Source of the DNA: JBHIYN01 sp041984235
GTDB lineage: Bacteria; Pseudomonadota; Gammaproteobacteria; Ga0077536
Assembly: GCA_041984235.1 (NCBI GenBank)
Contig: JBHIYN010000001.1
Location: 186,001-250,000, forward strand
Direction of reading: 5' to 3'
Length of the DNA stretch: 64,000 bases
The notes under the pieces are model-generated. The model saw only the letters and a list, made by a program, of their open reading frames with translations, had not been told where the DNA came from and made no database searches. Position numbers and translations under genes: made by a program. Shown here in pieces: positions 1 through 8,365 of the stretch. Numbering within the stretch: the first letter of the stretch is position 1; every line of letters begins with the position of its first letter.

Positions 1-330
1 GCCGAACTCCAGGCGGCCGCCACAGAGTACGTCCAGGCTGGCCATTTCCTTGGCCAGCACCAGTGGGTTGCGCTGCGGCAGGATGATGATGCCGGTGCCC
101 AGGCGGATGCTGCGCGTCTGCCCGGCGAGCCAGGCAAAACAGATGTTGGGGTCGAGCATCGGGTAGTCGGCGGGCAGCGGCGAGGGCGGGCGCTGCGGCT
201 CGGGCAGCACGACATGCTCACCAGCCCACAGCGACTCGAATCCCGCCGCCTCGGCTGCCTGTGCGACCTCGATCGAGGCCGCCGGATCGGCCAGCGGCCC
301 CATGTTGATTCCAAACAGTCCGAGCTTCAT
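1..330 (-). CDS. LLM class flavin/F420-dependent oxidoreductase (C-terminus cut by window edge)
   Basis: The frame opens with ATG at 330 on the minus strand and runs open off the left edge, giving about 110 residues. The N-terminus begins MKLGLFGINMGPLADP, followed by SLWAGEHVVLPEP and IRLGTGIIILPQRNPLVLAKEMASLD. This is the typical strand order of the luciferase-like TIM barrel (strand 1, the 'W.GEH' segment, then the 'LGTG..I.PQR.P' segment). Family members reduce or oxidise small molecules with FMN or F420. The cofactor cannot be settled from this piece. A second protein of this type lies at 55849-56697. Confidence 0.85.
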   Translation of the reverse strand, partial: MKLGLFGINMGPLADPAASIEVAQAAEAAGFESLWAGEHVVLPEPQRPPSPLPADYPMLDPNICFAWLAGQTRSIRLGTGIIILPQRNPLVLAKEMASLDVLCGGRLEFG

Positions 331-425
331 TGACCCCCTCCCCGGGACGACGCGGCGACCGTCAAGGATAGTGCGCAGGCCGCGCGGCGTCGATTGCCGG
401 CGGGCGACGCGGGCGCGGCGGTGCC

Positions 426-1064
426 TCAGCGCCGCCGCCGGCGCCGTGGTTCGCTGCCCGCGACGTTGACCCTGACCCCGCCACTGCCGCCACGCAGGCG
501 TGGCAGGCAGAGCGCCACGGCGCAGGACGCGGCGAACCACAGCAGCGCGAGTGCGGCGAGGAAGGCGCGTTGTTTGAATTCCACCGTGCGCCGCATCCGC
601 TCGTAGTCCACCAGTCGCCCCGGGTGCGCGTCGAGCTGCACCACTTCGAAGCGCGGCCGCTCGGCGCCCGCGCCGCGCGGCAGGCGATGATCCTCGTAGC
701 GGGCACGCGACCACAGCGGACTGAACAGCAGGGGTGGCTCGCGCCGCGCCCACACGCGAACGGTCTCGCCGGGCGCGATGACGCCGCTGCCGAGCGGCAC
801 GTGATCGCCGTTGACGACGAACTCCACCGGGCTGCCGGCCAGGCGCAGGCGCAGCTCCTCGTGGCCGAGGAAGCGCAGGTTCCGGCTGTTGCTGAGCGCG
901 TTGCGGTGTTGCGCCACCGCGACCACCTTGCGCGTCAGTGGCGTGAGCTGGTCGAGGGCGGGGAAGCGCGGTGCCGCGAACAGGGCCGCGATGCCGAGGA
1001 AGACCACGGCGAGCGCGGCGGCGATGGCGAGCTCCCGGCGCCAGCTGCTGCGCCCTGCGTTCAT
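426..1064 (-). CDS. Hypothetical protein with two membrane segments
   Basis: A 212-residue protein I cannot assign to a named family. A hydrophobic segment at about residues 12-31 and a second at about 167-187 flank a soluble region of about 130 residues, probably exposed to the periplasm. The tail is Arg-rich (RRRRRR), as expected for a cytoplasmic end. The gene starts 9 bases after the stop of the MoaD-like gene on the same strand and is therefore the probable last gene of the molybdenum hydroxylase operon. No catalytic motif is visible. Confidence 0.6.
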   Translation of the reverse strand: MNAGRSSWRRELAIAAALAVVFLGIAALFAAPRFPALDQLTPLTRKVVAVAQHRNALSNSRNLRFLGHEELRLRLAGSPVEFVVNGDHVPLGSGVIAPGETVRVWARREPPLLFSPLWSRARYEDHRLPRGAGAERPRFEVVQLDAHPGRLVDYERMRRTVEFKQRAFLAALALLWFAASCAVALCLPRLRGGSGGVRVNVAGSEPRRRRRR

Positions 1065-1073
1065 CGCGGCGGC

Positions 1074-1322
1074 TCAGCCACCCTCGATGGCGGGCAGGAA
1101 ATAGACTTCGCTGTCGCTGCCGACCGGCTGCACGAACCAGTCCTGGAAGATCTCGCCGTCGATGGCCACGGCGAGGCCGCGGCGCAGGCGCTCGCCGATA
1201 CCGGGGAAGCGCGCGTCCAGCGCGCGCACCAGCTCGCGCACGTCACCGGCCTCGACCTCGTGTTCGGTCGAGCCGCCGGCGAACGTGCGCGCCACTTCCA
1301 GGGGCAGGACGACTCGCGCCAT
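1074..1322 (-). CDS. MoaD/ThiS-like ubiquitin-fold sulfur carrier
   Basis: An 82-residue protein ending in Ile-Glu-Gly-Gly, with the MoaD-type pattern of an N-terminal strand, an 'LVRALDARFPGIGERL' helix and a central 'VAIDGE' strand. MoaD proteins carry a C-terminal thiocarboxylate and donate sulfur to molybdopterin; ThiS relatives serve thiazole synthesis. It lies directly downstream of the three molybdenum hydroxylase subunits on the same strand (15-base gap), so a role tied to that enzyme's cofactor is plausible. It could instead be a dedicated carrier for another sulfur transfer reaction. Confidence 0.7.
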   Translation of the reverse strand: MARVVLPLEVARTFAGGSTEHEVEAGDVRELVRALDARFPGIGERLRRGLAVAIDGEIFQDWFVQPVGSDSEVYFLPAIEGG

Positions 1323-1337
1323 GGCGCGCCGCTGCGT

Positions 1338-3626
1338 TTACTTGCCGTCGAGCGCCTTGAGCAGCTTGGGCGGCGAGATCGGCAGGTCCGCCAGGCGCAC
1401 GCCGGTGGCGCGTGACACGGCGTTGGCGACCGCCGCCAGCGGCGGAACGATGGGCACCTCGCCGACGCCGCGCACGCCATAGGGATGGCCCGGGTTGGGC
1501 ACCTCGACCAGCACGGTGTCGATCATCGGCAGGTCGGAAGCGACCGGCACGCGATAGTCGAGGAAGCCGGTGTTCTGCAGCCGCCCTTCGGCGTCGTAGA
1601 CGTACTCCTCGTTCAGCGCCCAGCCGATGCCCTGCACGGCGCCGCCCTGCAACTGGCCTTCGACGTAGCTCGGGTGGATGGCCTTGCCGACGTCCTGGAT
1701 CGCGGTGTAGCGCAGGATGGTGACGCGGCCGGTCTCCGGATCGACCTCGACGTCGCAGATGTGCGTGCCGAAGCCGGGACCGGCGCCGTGGGCGTTGATG
1801 TTGGCCTTGCCGGAAATCGCACCGCCGGTCTTGTCCGCCATCGCCGCGATGTCGGCGATCGAGAGCGGCTTGTGCTGCTCGGTCTCAATGCAGCGCGCCT
1901 CGCCGTTCTCCCATTCGACCTGGTCGAGGTCGACGTCCCAGATCTTGGCGGCGCGCCGGCGCATGTCGTTGACCGCGTCCTGCGCGGCCTCGATCACGGC
2001 CTTGCCGGTGGCGAAGGTGACGCGCGAGCCGCCGGTCAGCATGGAGAAGGGCACGGACTCGGTGTCCGCCACCAGCGGCTTGATGCGGGCGACGTCGATA
2101 CCGAGCACCTCGGCCGCCATCAGCGCCATGGAGGCACGCGAGCCGCCGATGTCCGGGTTGCCGGTGGCCACGATCACGGTGCCGTCCTCGTTGACCATGA
2201 CCTCGGCGCTGGAGGTGCCGCCGATGTTGAACCAGAAACCCGAAGCGATGCCGCGACCCTGGTTCGGCCCCAGCGGCGCGCTCCAGTGCGGGTGGTCCTT
2301 CGCCGCTTCCAGCGTTTCCTTGTACCCGATGCGGCCGAACTTGACGCCGTAGGGCGCCTGCGTGCCTTCCACCGCGGCGTTCTTCATGCGCAGCTCCAGC
2401 GGGTCCATGCCGAGCTGCTGGGCGAGCTCGTCGAGCGCCGACTCGACCGCGAACGCGGCGACCGGCGCGCCGGGTGCACGGTAGGCGGCGGCCTTGGGCC
2501 GGTTGACGACCACGTCCCAGCCGACGCAGGAGACGTCGGTAAGGTTGTACGGCGCGAAGCCGGTCATGCAGCCAAGCGCGACCGGCGAGCCGGCGAAGGC
2601 GCCGGCCTCGTACTCCATCTCGAGCTCGCCCGCGACCAGGGTGCCGTCCTTCTTCGCGCCGATCCTGGCGCGTGCATGGCCGCCCGAGGTCGGCCCGGTA
2701 GCGCGCATGACCTCGTCGCGGGTCATTACCATCTTCACCGGGCGCCCCGCCTGCTTGGCGAGCATGACCGCCAACGGCTCCAGGTAAACGACGGTCTTGC
2801 CGCCGAAGCCGCCGCCGATCTCGGCCGGGATGACCTTGATCCGCGCGGTCTCCATGCCGCACATCTTGGCGACGTAGGCGCGCACCATGAACTGGCCCTG
2901 GCTGGAGCACCAGATGGTGACCTGGCCGTCGGCCGCGATCGAGGCGACGCAGGCGTGCGGCTCGATGTAGCCCTGGTGCACGGTCTGGGTGGTGAAGTCG
3001 CGCTCGACGATGACGTCGGCCTTGGCGAAGGCCTTGTCCGGGTCGCCGAGGCGGAACTCGGCGCGGTTGGCCACGTTGGAAGCCTTTTTCGGTTTCGGCT
3101 CCACGCCGCCGGTGAACATGTCCTTGTGCAGCACGGGCGCGTTCTTCTTCATCGCCTCGGCCGCGGTCATGACCGGCTTGAGCACTTCGTACTCGACCTC
3201 GATCAGTTCGGCGGCGCGCTCCGCGATCTGCGGCGAGGTGGCGGCGACGGCCGCGACCGCGTGCCCGTCGTAGAGCACCTTGTCACGCGCGATGGTGTTG
3301 CGCGACATGTCGTAGAAGCTGACCACCACTTCGCCGACCGCCTTGTCGGACGGGTCGAGCTGCGGCAGGTCCTGCCCGGTGATGACGGCTTTCACGCCCT
3401 TGAGGCGCAGGGCCTTGTCGATGTTGATCTTCTTGATCTTCGCGTGCGCATGCGGGCTGCGCACGACCTTGCCCCAGATCATGCCGTTGACTTCGAAATC
3501 GGCACCGAAGTTGGCGCGGCCGGTGACCTTGTCGGCGCCGTCCGGTCGCACCGGGCGGGTACCGATGTGGCGGAACTCGCGGCCGCTGTAATCGATGATC
3601 TTCTGGATGTCTTCTTCGTTACCCAT
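1338..3626 (-). CDS. Xanthine dehydrogenase-family molybdopterin-binding (large) subunit
   Basis: A 762-residue large subunit of a molybdenum hydroxylase, which hydroxylates carbon centres using water and passes electrons to the 2Fe-2S and FAD subunits. The N-terminal a/b hammerhead domain is at about residues 25-145. The cofactor loop GGGFGGK is at 271-277, YRAPGAP at 382-388, and GVGE at 720-723 carries the expected catalytic Glu723. The YRAPGAP loop lacks the Cys loop of form I CO dehydrogenase, so an organic substrate (heterocycle, aldehyde or aromatic acyl-CoA) is more likely. The small and medium subunit genes lie just upstream. The substrate cannot be named. Confidence 0.9.
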   Translation of the reverse strand: MGNEEDIQKIIDYSGREFRHIGTRPVRPDGADKVTGRANFGADFEVNGMIWGKVVRSPHAHAKIKKINIDKALRLKGVKAVITGQDLPQLDPSDKAVGEVVVSFYDMSRNTIARDKVLYDGHAVAAVAATSPQIAERAAELIEVEYEVLKPVMTAAEAMKKNAPVLHKDMFTGGVEPKPKKASNVANRAEFRLGDPDKAFAKADVIVERDFTTQTVHQGYIEPHACVASIAADGQVTIWCSSQGQFMVRAYVAKMCGMETARIKVIPAEIGGGFGGKTVVYLEPLAVMLAKQAGRPVKMVMTRDEVMRATGPTSGGHARARIGAKKDGTLVAGELEMEYEAGAFAGSPVALGCMTGFAPYNLTDVSCVGWDVVVNRPKAAAYRAPGAPVAAFAVESALDELAQQLGMDPLELRMKNAAVEGTQAPYGVKFGRIGYKETLEAAKDHPHWSAPLGPNQGRGIASGFWFNIGGTSSAEVMVNEDGTVIVATGNPDIGGSRASMALMAAEVLGIDVARIKPLVADTESVPFSMLTGGSRVTFATGKAVIEAAQDAVNDMRRRAAKIWDVDLDQVEWENGEARCIETEQHKPLSIADIAAMADKTGGAISGKANINAHGAGPGFGTHICDVEVDPETGRVTILRYTAIQDVGKAIHPSYVEGQLQGGAVQGIGWALNEEYVYDAEGRLQNTGFLDYRVPVASDLPMIDTVLVEVPNPGHPYGVRGVGEVPIVPPLAAVANAVSRATGVRLADLPISPPKLLKALDGK

Positions 3627-3629
3627 CGC

Positions 3630-4106
3630 TCATGCTCCTCGCATTTCAGCCGCGGCGTTCATGACCGCGCGAATGATCTTGTCGTAGCCGGTGCAGCGGC
3701 ACAGGTTGCCGGCGAGCCAGTAGCGCGCCTCGGTCTCGGTCGGGTCCGGGTTCGCCTCGAGCAGCGCCTTGGCGGCGACGATGAAGCCCGGCGTGCAGAT
3801 ACCGCACTGCAGGCCGGCTTCCTCGAGGAAGTGACGCTGCACCGGGTGCAGCTCCTCGCCCTCGGCGACGCCTTCGATGGTCTCGATGCTGGCGCCCTCG
3901 GCCTCGGCACCGAGCACCAGGCAGGAACAGACCAGGCGTCCGTTCATCATGATGCTGCACGCGCCGCAGTCGCCCGAAGCGCAGCCCTCCTTGCTGCCGG
4001 TCAGGCCGAGTTCGTCACGCAGGCAGTCGAGCAGGGTCTGCTCGGTGTCGCACAGGAACTCGGCCGGGTCGCCGTTGATGGTCGTGGTGACGTGATGTTT
4101 GGCCAT
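3630..4106 (-). CDS. Xanthine dehydrogenase-family (2Fe-2S)-binding small subunit
   Basis: A 158-residue protein with both expected iron-sulfur sites. The plant-type ferredoxin cluster uses Cys42, Cys47, Cys50 and Cys62 (motif CASGDCGAC...CSCL). The second, all-helical cluster uses Cys101, Cys104, Cys136 and Cys138 (CGIC...CRC). It moves electrons from the Mo centre to the FAD subunit. Length and motif order are normal for the family. Its stop lies 3 bases before the large-subunit start and it begins 15 bases after the FAD-subunit stop. Confidence 0.95.
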   Translation of the reverse strand: MAKHHVTTTINGDPAEFLCDTEQTLLDCLRDELGLTGSKEGCASGDCGACSIMMNGRLVCSCLVLGAEAEGASIETIEGVAEGEELHPVQRHFLEEAGLQCGICTPGFIVAAKALLEANPDPTETEARYWLAGNLCRCTGYDKIIRAVMNAAAEMRGA

Positions 4107-4121
4107 GTCTCGGGATGCTCC

Positions 4122-4991
4122 TTATGCGCCGCGCGCGCGTTCGAGTGCAATCAGCGCCGCGCGGCGCGCCAGCACGCCGGCGACGCGGGTGCGGTACTCG
4201 GCAGTGCCGCGCTTGTCGTCGATCGGCTTGCACGCGGCGCTGGCCGCGGCGGCCAGGGCGGCCAGCGCGTCGTCGTCCAGCGTGGTGCCGATGATGGCCT
4301 TCGCCGCTTCCTTGACCAGCAGCGGGCGCGGCGCGACCGCGCCCAGGGCGACGCGTGCGTCGGACACCACGCCCTTGGCGTCCAGGGTCAGGCTGACCGC
4401 GGCGCCGACCACGGCGATGTCCATCTCGGTGCGCGGGATGAAGCGCAGGTAGGCATCGCCCGAGCGCCGCGGGCGCTTGGGCAGGAAGAAGCTGACCACG
4501 AACTCGCCTTTCTTCAGCGAGGTCTTGCCCGGGCCGGTGACGATGTCCTCGACCTTGGCGGTGCGCGTGCCCTTGGCGCCGGCGATCTTGCAGGTCGCGC
4601 CGGCCGCGATCAGGCCCGGTACGCTGTCGGCGGCGGGTGAGCCATTGCACAGGTTGCCGCCGAGCGAGGCGCGGCCCTGGATCTGGGTCGAGCCGATCAG
4701 CTCGAGTCCCTCGACCACGCCGGGCCAGGCCTTGCGCACCGCCTTGTTGGCGCCGAGCTCGGCACCCGACACGGCAGCGCCGATACGGAAGCCGTTCTTC
4801 TCGCGTTTGACCTCGCGCAGCTCGGGTATGTGCTTGATGTCGACGATGAGGCCGGGGCGGGTACGCCCGGCGCGCAATTGCACGAGGAGGTCGGTCCCTC
4901 CCGCGAGCACCTTGGCCTTGCCCTTGGCGCCGGACAGCGTGCGTACGGCTTCACGCACGGTCTGCGGCGCAGCGAATTGAATTTCTGCCAC
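4122..4991 (-). CDS. Xanthine dehydrogenase-family FAD-binding (medium) subunit
   Basis: A 289-residue subunit with the family's FAD motifs AGGTDLLVQLRAG (about residues 30-42) and GGNLCNGSPAADS (about 113-125). It receives electrons from the 2Fe-2S subunit and passes them to an external acceptor. It is the first gene of the medium-small-large-MoaD-membrane protein series read on the minus strand. The acyl-CoA dehydrogenase gene upstream on the same strand ends 107 bases away, so co-transcription is possible, but the gap could also hold a promoter. Confidence 0.92.
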   Translation of the reverse strand: MAEIQFAAPQTVREAVRTLSGAKGKAKVLAGGTDLLVQLRAGRTRPGLIVDIKHIPELREVKREKNGFRIGAAVSGAELGANKAVRKAWPGVVEGLELIGSTQIQGRASLGGNLCNGSPAADSVPGLIAAGATCKIAGAKGTRTAKVEDIVTGPGKTSLKKGEFVVSFFLPKRPRRSGDAYLRFIPRTEMDIAVVGAAVSLTLDAKGVVSDARVALGAVAPRPLLVKEAAKAIIGTTLDDDALAALAAAASAACKPIDDKRGTAEYRTRVAGVLARRAALIALERARGA

Positions 4992-5098
4992 GTTCCCCTC
5001 GATCCAGACGATTGACGAAGCCTCCTATCTTACACACCTTCGATGACGGCGACAGATGCAAAGCCGTGCATATCCGCGGCCGTTCGGCGGGCCTGCGC

Positions 5099-7426
5099 TC
5101 AGCCCGGCAGGCCGAGCACGCCCTTGGCGATGATGTTGCGCTGGATCTCGTTCGAGCCGCCGTAGATCGTCGCCGGCCGTGCGTTGTAGAACTGGCTGAG
5201 GACGTCCACCGTCTCGTGACCGAAGGCGAGCGCGCCGGGCGTCGCGCCGTCGGCGGCGGCCGCCTCGACCATCAGCTCGGACAGCCGCGCGAAGGTCTCG
5301 GTGCCCCAGATCTTGAGCAGCGACACGTCCGGACCCAGCGTGTCGCCGCGGCGCACGATGTCGGCGAACACCTGGTAGGTCGACTCCAGGTCCAGCACGT
5401 CGAGCTTGAGCCGCACGAGGCGATCGCGGAAGGCGCCGTCGTCGAGCATCCCGGCGCCGGCGGCGAGCGCTTCGAGGCGCATCAGGGCGTACTGCGACTG
5501 CTTGGGGCTGCCGATGAAGATACGCTCGAAACCGAGCAGGGCCTTGGCGATGGTCCAGCCCTGGTTGATCTCGCCGACCAGGCAATCCGCCGGCACGCGC
5601 ACGTCGTCGAGGAACACCTCGCAGAACTCCTCGTGTCCGGCGATGTTGCGAATCGGGCGTATGGTCACCCCCGGCTGGTCGAAGTCGATGAGGAAGAAGC
5701 TGATGCCGGCCTGCGGCTTGCCTTCCCTGGAAGTGCGCGCGAGGCAGAACATGTGGGTCGCGTCCTGCGCCAGCGTGGTCCAGGTCTTCTGCCCGTTGAT
5801 CACGAACTCGTCGCCATCGGCAACGGCCTCGGTCTTGAGGCTGGCGAGGTCGGAGCCGGCATTCGGTTCCGAGTAGCCCTGGCACCACACGGCGTCGCCG
5901 GACAGGATCTGCGGCAGGTATCTCGCGCGCTGCTCGGCGGTACCGTGGCGTATGAGCAGCGGGCCGACCATCTGGATACCCATGTCGGGTGCGCGGCCGA
6001 CGCCCCAGCGCTCCTGCTCCTCGATGAAGATGAGCAGCTTCGACGGCGACAGGCCCATGCCGCCATGCTCCGCCGGCCACGCCGGCGCCACCCAGCCCTT
6101 CGCCGAGAGCTTCAGGTACCACGGCTTGATGTCGGACCAGCGCAGGCGTTCCGAGGGATAGCGCAGCTCGGGCGGGTACTCGGACTCGAAGAAGCGGCGC
6201 ACCAGCATGCGAAAGGTCTCGTCGTCGATGCTGTCCCACTCGCCGTTGGCGGGCTCCGCGGTAGTGGTGAGCGTAGCCGGCGCGCGCTCGCCGCTCTCCG
6301 CGCCGAGCAGGCTGGCCAGGCGGGTCGCGTGGAAGCTCGCGTTGCCGTGGCGTGCGGCCAGCACCAGCGCGCGGTTGAGATACAGGCCGACGTCGCACTC
6401 GTCGGTGTAACCGATGCCGCCGTGCAGCTGCACGGCCTGGCGGGTCAGCAGCAGCGCCGTCTCGCTGGCGCGGTACTTGGCGCGGCTCGCGGCCCGCGCG
6501 CGCGCCTCGGCCGAGACCGCGGCGTCGTAGTCGGCGAGTGCCTCGTCGAGCACTGCGCCGGCGATGGTCTTGTGGATGAAGAGGTCGACCGCGCGGTGCT
6601 GCAGGGCCTGGAAGCTGCCGATCGGGCGGCCGAACTGCTCGCGGGTCTTGAGGTAGTCCAGGGTGATGTCGAAGATGCGCTCGCTCAGGCCGACCAGGTA
6701 GGCGGCGCTGCCGAGGCGTGCCAGCGCGCGTGCGTCGGCCAGCGCGTCGGCCGCGGCGTCGCCGCGCGCGAGCAGGGCGCCGGCGTCGACCGCGGCCTGC
6801 TCCAGGATCAGCGTGGCGCTGCTGGTGCCGTCACTCTGGGTGCGGGATTCGACGCGCACGCGCGCGTGGTCGGTGGCGACCAGGAACAGGGCGGGAGCCG
6901 TGTCGAGCACGGCTTCGACCACGACGTGGTCCAGCGCCTCGGCCAGGGCCACGCCGCGCACTCGCCCGTCGAGCAGGTAGCCGTCGCGCTGCGGCGTTGC
7001 CAGCAGGGGCGGAATGCCGCCGGCGAACTCACCGGCCTCGGCCAGCGCGGCGCCGATCAGGGTCTCGCCGTGAAAGAGGTCACGCAGCAGCACGCCGTCG
7101 CGGTCCAGCGCCGCGAGCAGGCCGCAGGCGGCGACACCGCATTCGAGCATCGGCTCGGGCGCTACCACGCGGCCCAGCTCGCGGCACACCGCGCCCGCCG
7201 CCTGGGCGCCGAGATCGAGCCCGCCGGCGGTCTCCGGTGCGAGGATGCCGGCCCAGCCGAGCTCGCACATCTCGCGCCACGCACCGCGGTCGAACGGCGG
7301 CGCCGCGCCGCGCAGTGCACGCAGGCGTTCCACGCCGAGACTGCGTGCGCAGAAGTCGGCGGCGCTGTCACGCAGCATGTCGATGGTCTCGAGGTCCACC
7401 GCGGGGCGGCGCAGGGCTTCGCTCAT
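5099..7426 (-). CDS. Acyl-CoA dehydrogenase, two fused ACAD domains
   Basis: From ATG at 7426 this encodes about 775 residues, roughly twice a normal acyl-CoA dehydrogenase. The first half carries the C-terminal-type signature LKTREQFGRPIGSFQALQH and the helix QLHGGIGYTDE. The second half has the substrate/FAD segment WCQGYSEPNAGSDLASLKTEA and the tail IYGGSNEIQRNIIAKGVLG. Mycobacterial FadE34 (ChsE3) in steroid side-chain oxidation has a similar single-chain layout. The tail has Gly where medium-chain enzymes have the catalytic Glu (YEGT), so the base must lie elsewhere. Longer readings of this frame to 8806 pass over the enoyl-CoA hydratase gene and are not credible. Confidence 0.88.
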   Translation of the reverse strand: MSEALRRPAVDLETIDMLRDSAADFCARSLGVERLRALRGAAPPFDRGAWREMCELGWAGILAPETAGGLDLGAQAAGAVCRELGRVVAPEPMLECGVAACGLLAALDRDGVLLRDLFHGETLIGAALAEAGEFAGGIPPLLATPQRDGYLLDGRVRGVALAEALDHVVVEAVLDTAPALFLVATDHARVRVESRTQSDGTSSATLILEQAAVDAGALLARGDAAADALADARALARLGSAAYLVGLSERIFDITLDYLKTREQFGRPIGSFQALQHRAVDLFIHKTIAGAVLDEALADYDAAVSAEARARAASRAKYRASETALLLTRQAVQLHGGIGYTDECDVGLYLNRALVLAARHGNASFHATRLASLLGAESGERAPATLTTTAEPANGEWDSIDDETFRMLVRRFFESEYPPELRYPSERLRWSDIKPWYLKLSAKGWVAPAWPAEHGGMGLSPSKLLIFIEEQERWGVGRAPDMGIQMVGPLLIRHGTAEQRARYLPQILSGDAVWCQGYSEPNAGSDLASLKTEAVADGDEFVINGQKTWTTLAQDATHMFCLARTSREGKPQAGISFFLIDFDQPGVTIRPIRNIAGHEEFCEVFLDDVRVPADCLVGEINQGWTIAKALLGFERIFIGSPKQSQYALMRLEALAAGAGMLDDGAFRDRLVRLKLDVLDLESTYQVFADIVRRGDTLGPDVSLLKIWGTETFARLSELMVEAAAADGATPGALAFGHETVDVLSQFYNARPATIYGGSNEIQRNIIAKGVLGLPG

Positions 7427-7461
7427 GGTCGGGTCTCCGAAGTCGCGGTAAGGCGTGCGAT

Positions 7462-7475
7462 GATAAATCGTTATC
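7462..7475. promoter_or_regulatory. Dyad GATAA-N4-TTATC in a divergent promoter
   Basis: A perfect 5-base dyad, GATAA ATCG TTATC, lies in the 132-base region between the divergent acyl-CoA dehydrogenase and enoyl-CoA hydratase genes. It is an AT-rich patch in very GC-rich DNA, as expected for an operator or promoter. The cognate regulator is unknown. Confidence 0.35.
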
Positions 7476-7558
7476 GAGCCGCTGTCGGGCAGCGCCCGCC
7501 GCCGGCCGGTCCGATCAACGGCGTGGCACGGCGTCGCGCCGCACAGCGAGGGGAGACG

Positions 7559-8335
7559 ATGAAGCCTGAACTGGTCAAGCTCGACGTGGTCGAGGATTTC
7601 GTGGCGGTGGTGACGCTGGACAACCCGCCGGTCAACGCGCACAGCCAGCGCCTGCTCGAAGAGGTGGCCTGGACCTTCGACACCGTCAGCGACCGCGAGG
7701 ACATCCGCGCCGCGGTGCTGACCGGTGCCGGCAAGTGCTTCTGTGCCGGCGCCGACATCAAGGAACGCGTCGGGCGCACGCCGCAGCCGGGCGACCACTG
7801 GCAGAACAGTCGCCGCGCCCGCGAGGCTTACCACAGCATCATGGAGTGCCGTAAGCCGGTCATCGCCGCGATCAACGGCCCGGCGCTGGGCGGCGGGCTG
7901 GCGCTCGCGGCCTCCTGCGACATCCTGCTGGCGAGCGAGGACGGCTGCCTGGGTCTGCCCGAGATCAACGTCGGCCTGCTGGGCGGCGGCCGCCACAGCC
8001 AGCGCCTGTTCGGGCATTCGCGCCTGCGCCGCATGATGCTCACCGGCATGCGCCTGTTCGGACCCGAGCTGTACCGCCTGGGCGTGGTCGAGGCGTGCAC
8101 CGCGCCGGACGCGCTGATGGACGAGGCGCTCGCGATCGCCCGCGAGATCGCGGCCAAGAGCCCCGTCGCAAGCGTGCTCGCCAAGCACGCGCTCAACCAG
8201 ATCGAGGAGATGACGCTGCGCGACGGCTACCGCTTCGAGCAGACCATGACCGGCGAGCTCGGCAAGACCGAGGACTCGAAGGAAGCGATGCGCGCGTTCG
8301 TGGAGAAACGCACGCCGCAATTCAAGGGCCGCTGA
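7559..8335 (+). CDS. Enoyl-CoA hydratase/isomerase family protein
   Basis: A 258-residue crotonase-fold protein. GAGKCFCAGADIKE forms the first part of the oxyanion hole, NGPALGGGLALAASCD the second, and LPEINVGLLGG carries the acidic residue typical of hydratases. It would add water to an enoyl-CoA in a beta-oxidation-like route, matching the divergent acyl-CoA dehydrogenase. The ATG at 7559 follows a good ribosome site (GAGGGGAGAC). It precedes the selenoprotein genes by 30 bases and may be co-transcribed with them. Confidence 0.9.
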   Translation: MKPELVKLDVVEDFVAVVTLDNPPVNAHSQRLLEEVAWTFDTVSDREDIRAAVLTGAGKCFCAGADIKERVGRTPQPGDHWQNSRRAREAYHSIMECRKPVIAAINGPALGGGLALAASCDILLASEDGCLGLPEINVGLLGGGRHSQRLFGHSRLRRMMLTGMRLFGPELYRLGVVEACTAPDALMDEALAIAREIAAKSPVASVLAKHALNQIEEMTLRDGYRFEQTMTGELGKTEDSKEAMRAFVEKRTPQFKGR

Positions 8336-8365
8336 GCAGGCCGTACCCCTCCGGGAGAACCGTCC

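Noticed and set aside
1485..4640. Plus-strand open frame of about 1050 codons
   Set aside because: It lies antisense to three well-defined molybdenum hydroxylase subunits and its translation is His/Arg/Val-rich without motifs.
5012..8335. Very long plus-strand open frame (about 1100 codons)
   Set aside because: Most of it is antisense to the acyl-CoA dehydrogenase, whose motifs are clear; only the enoyl-CoA hydratase part from 7559 is real. GC-rich DNA makes such long shadows common.
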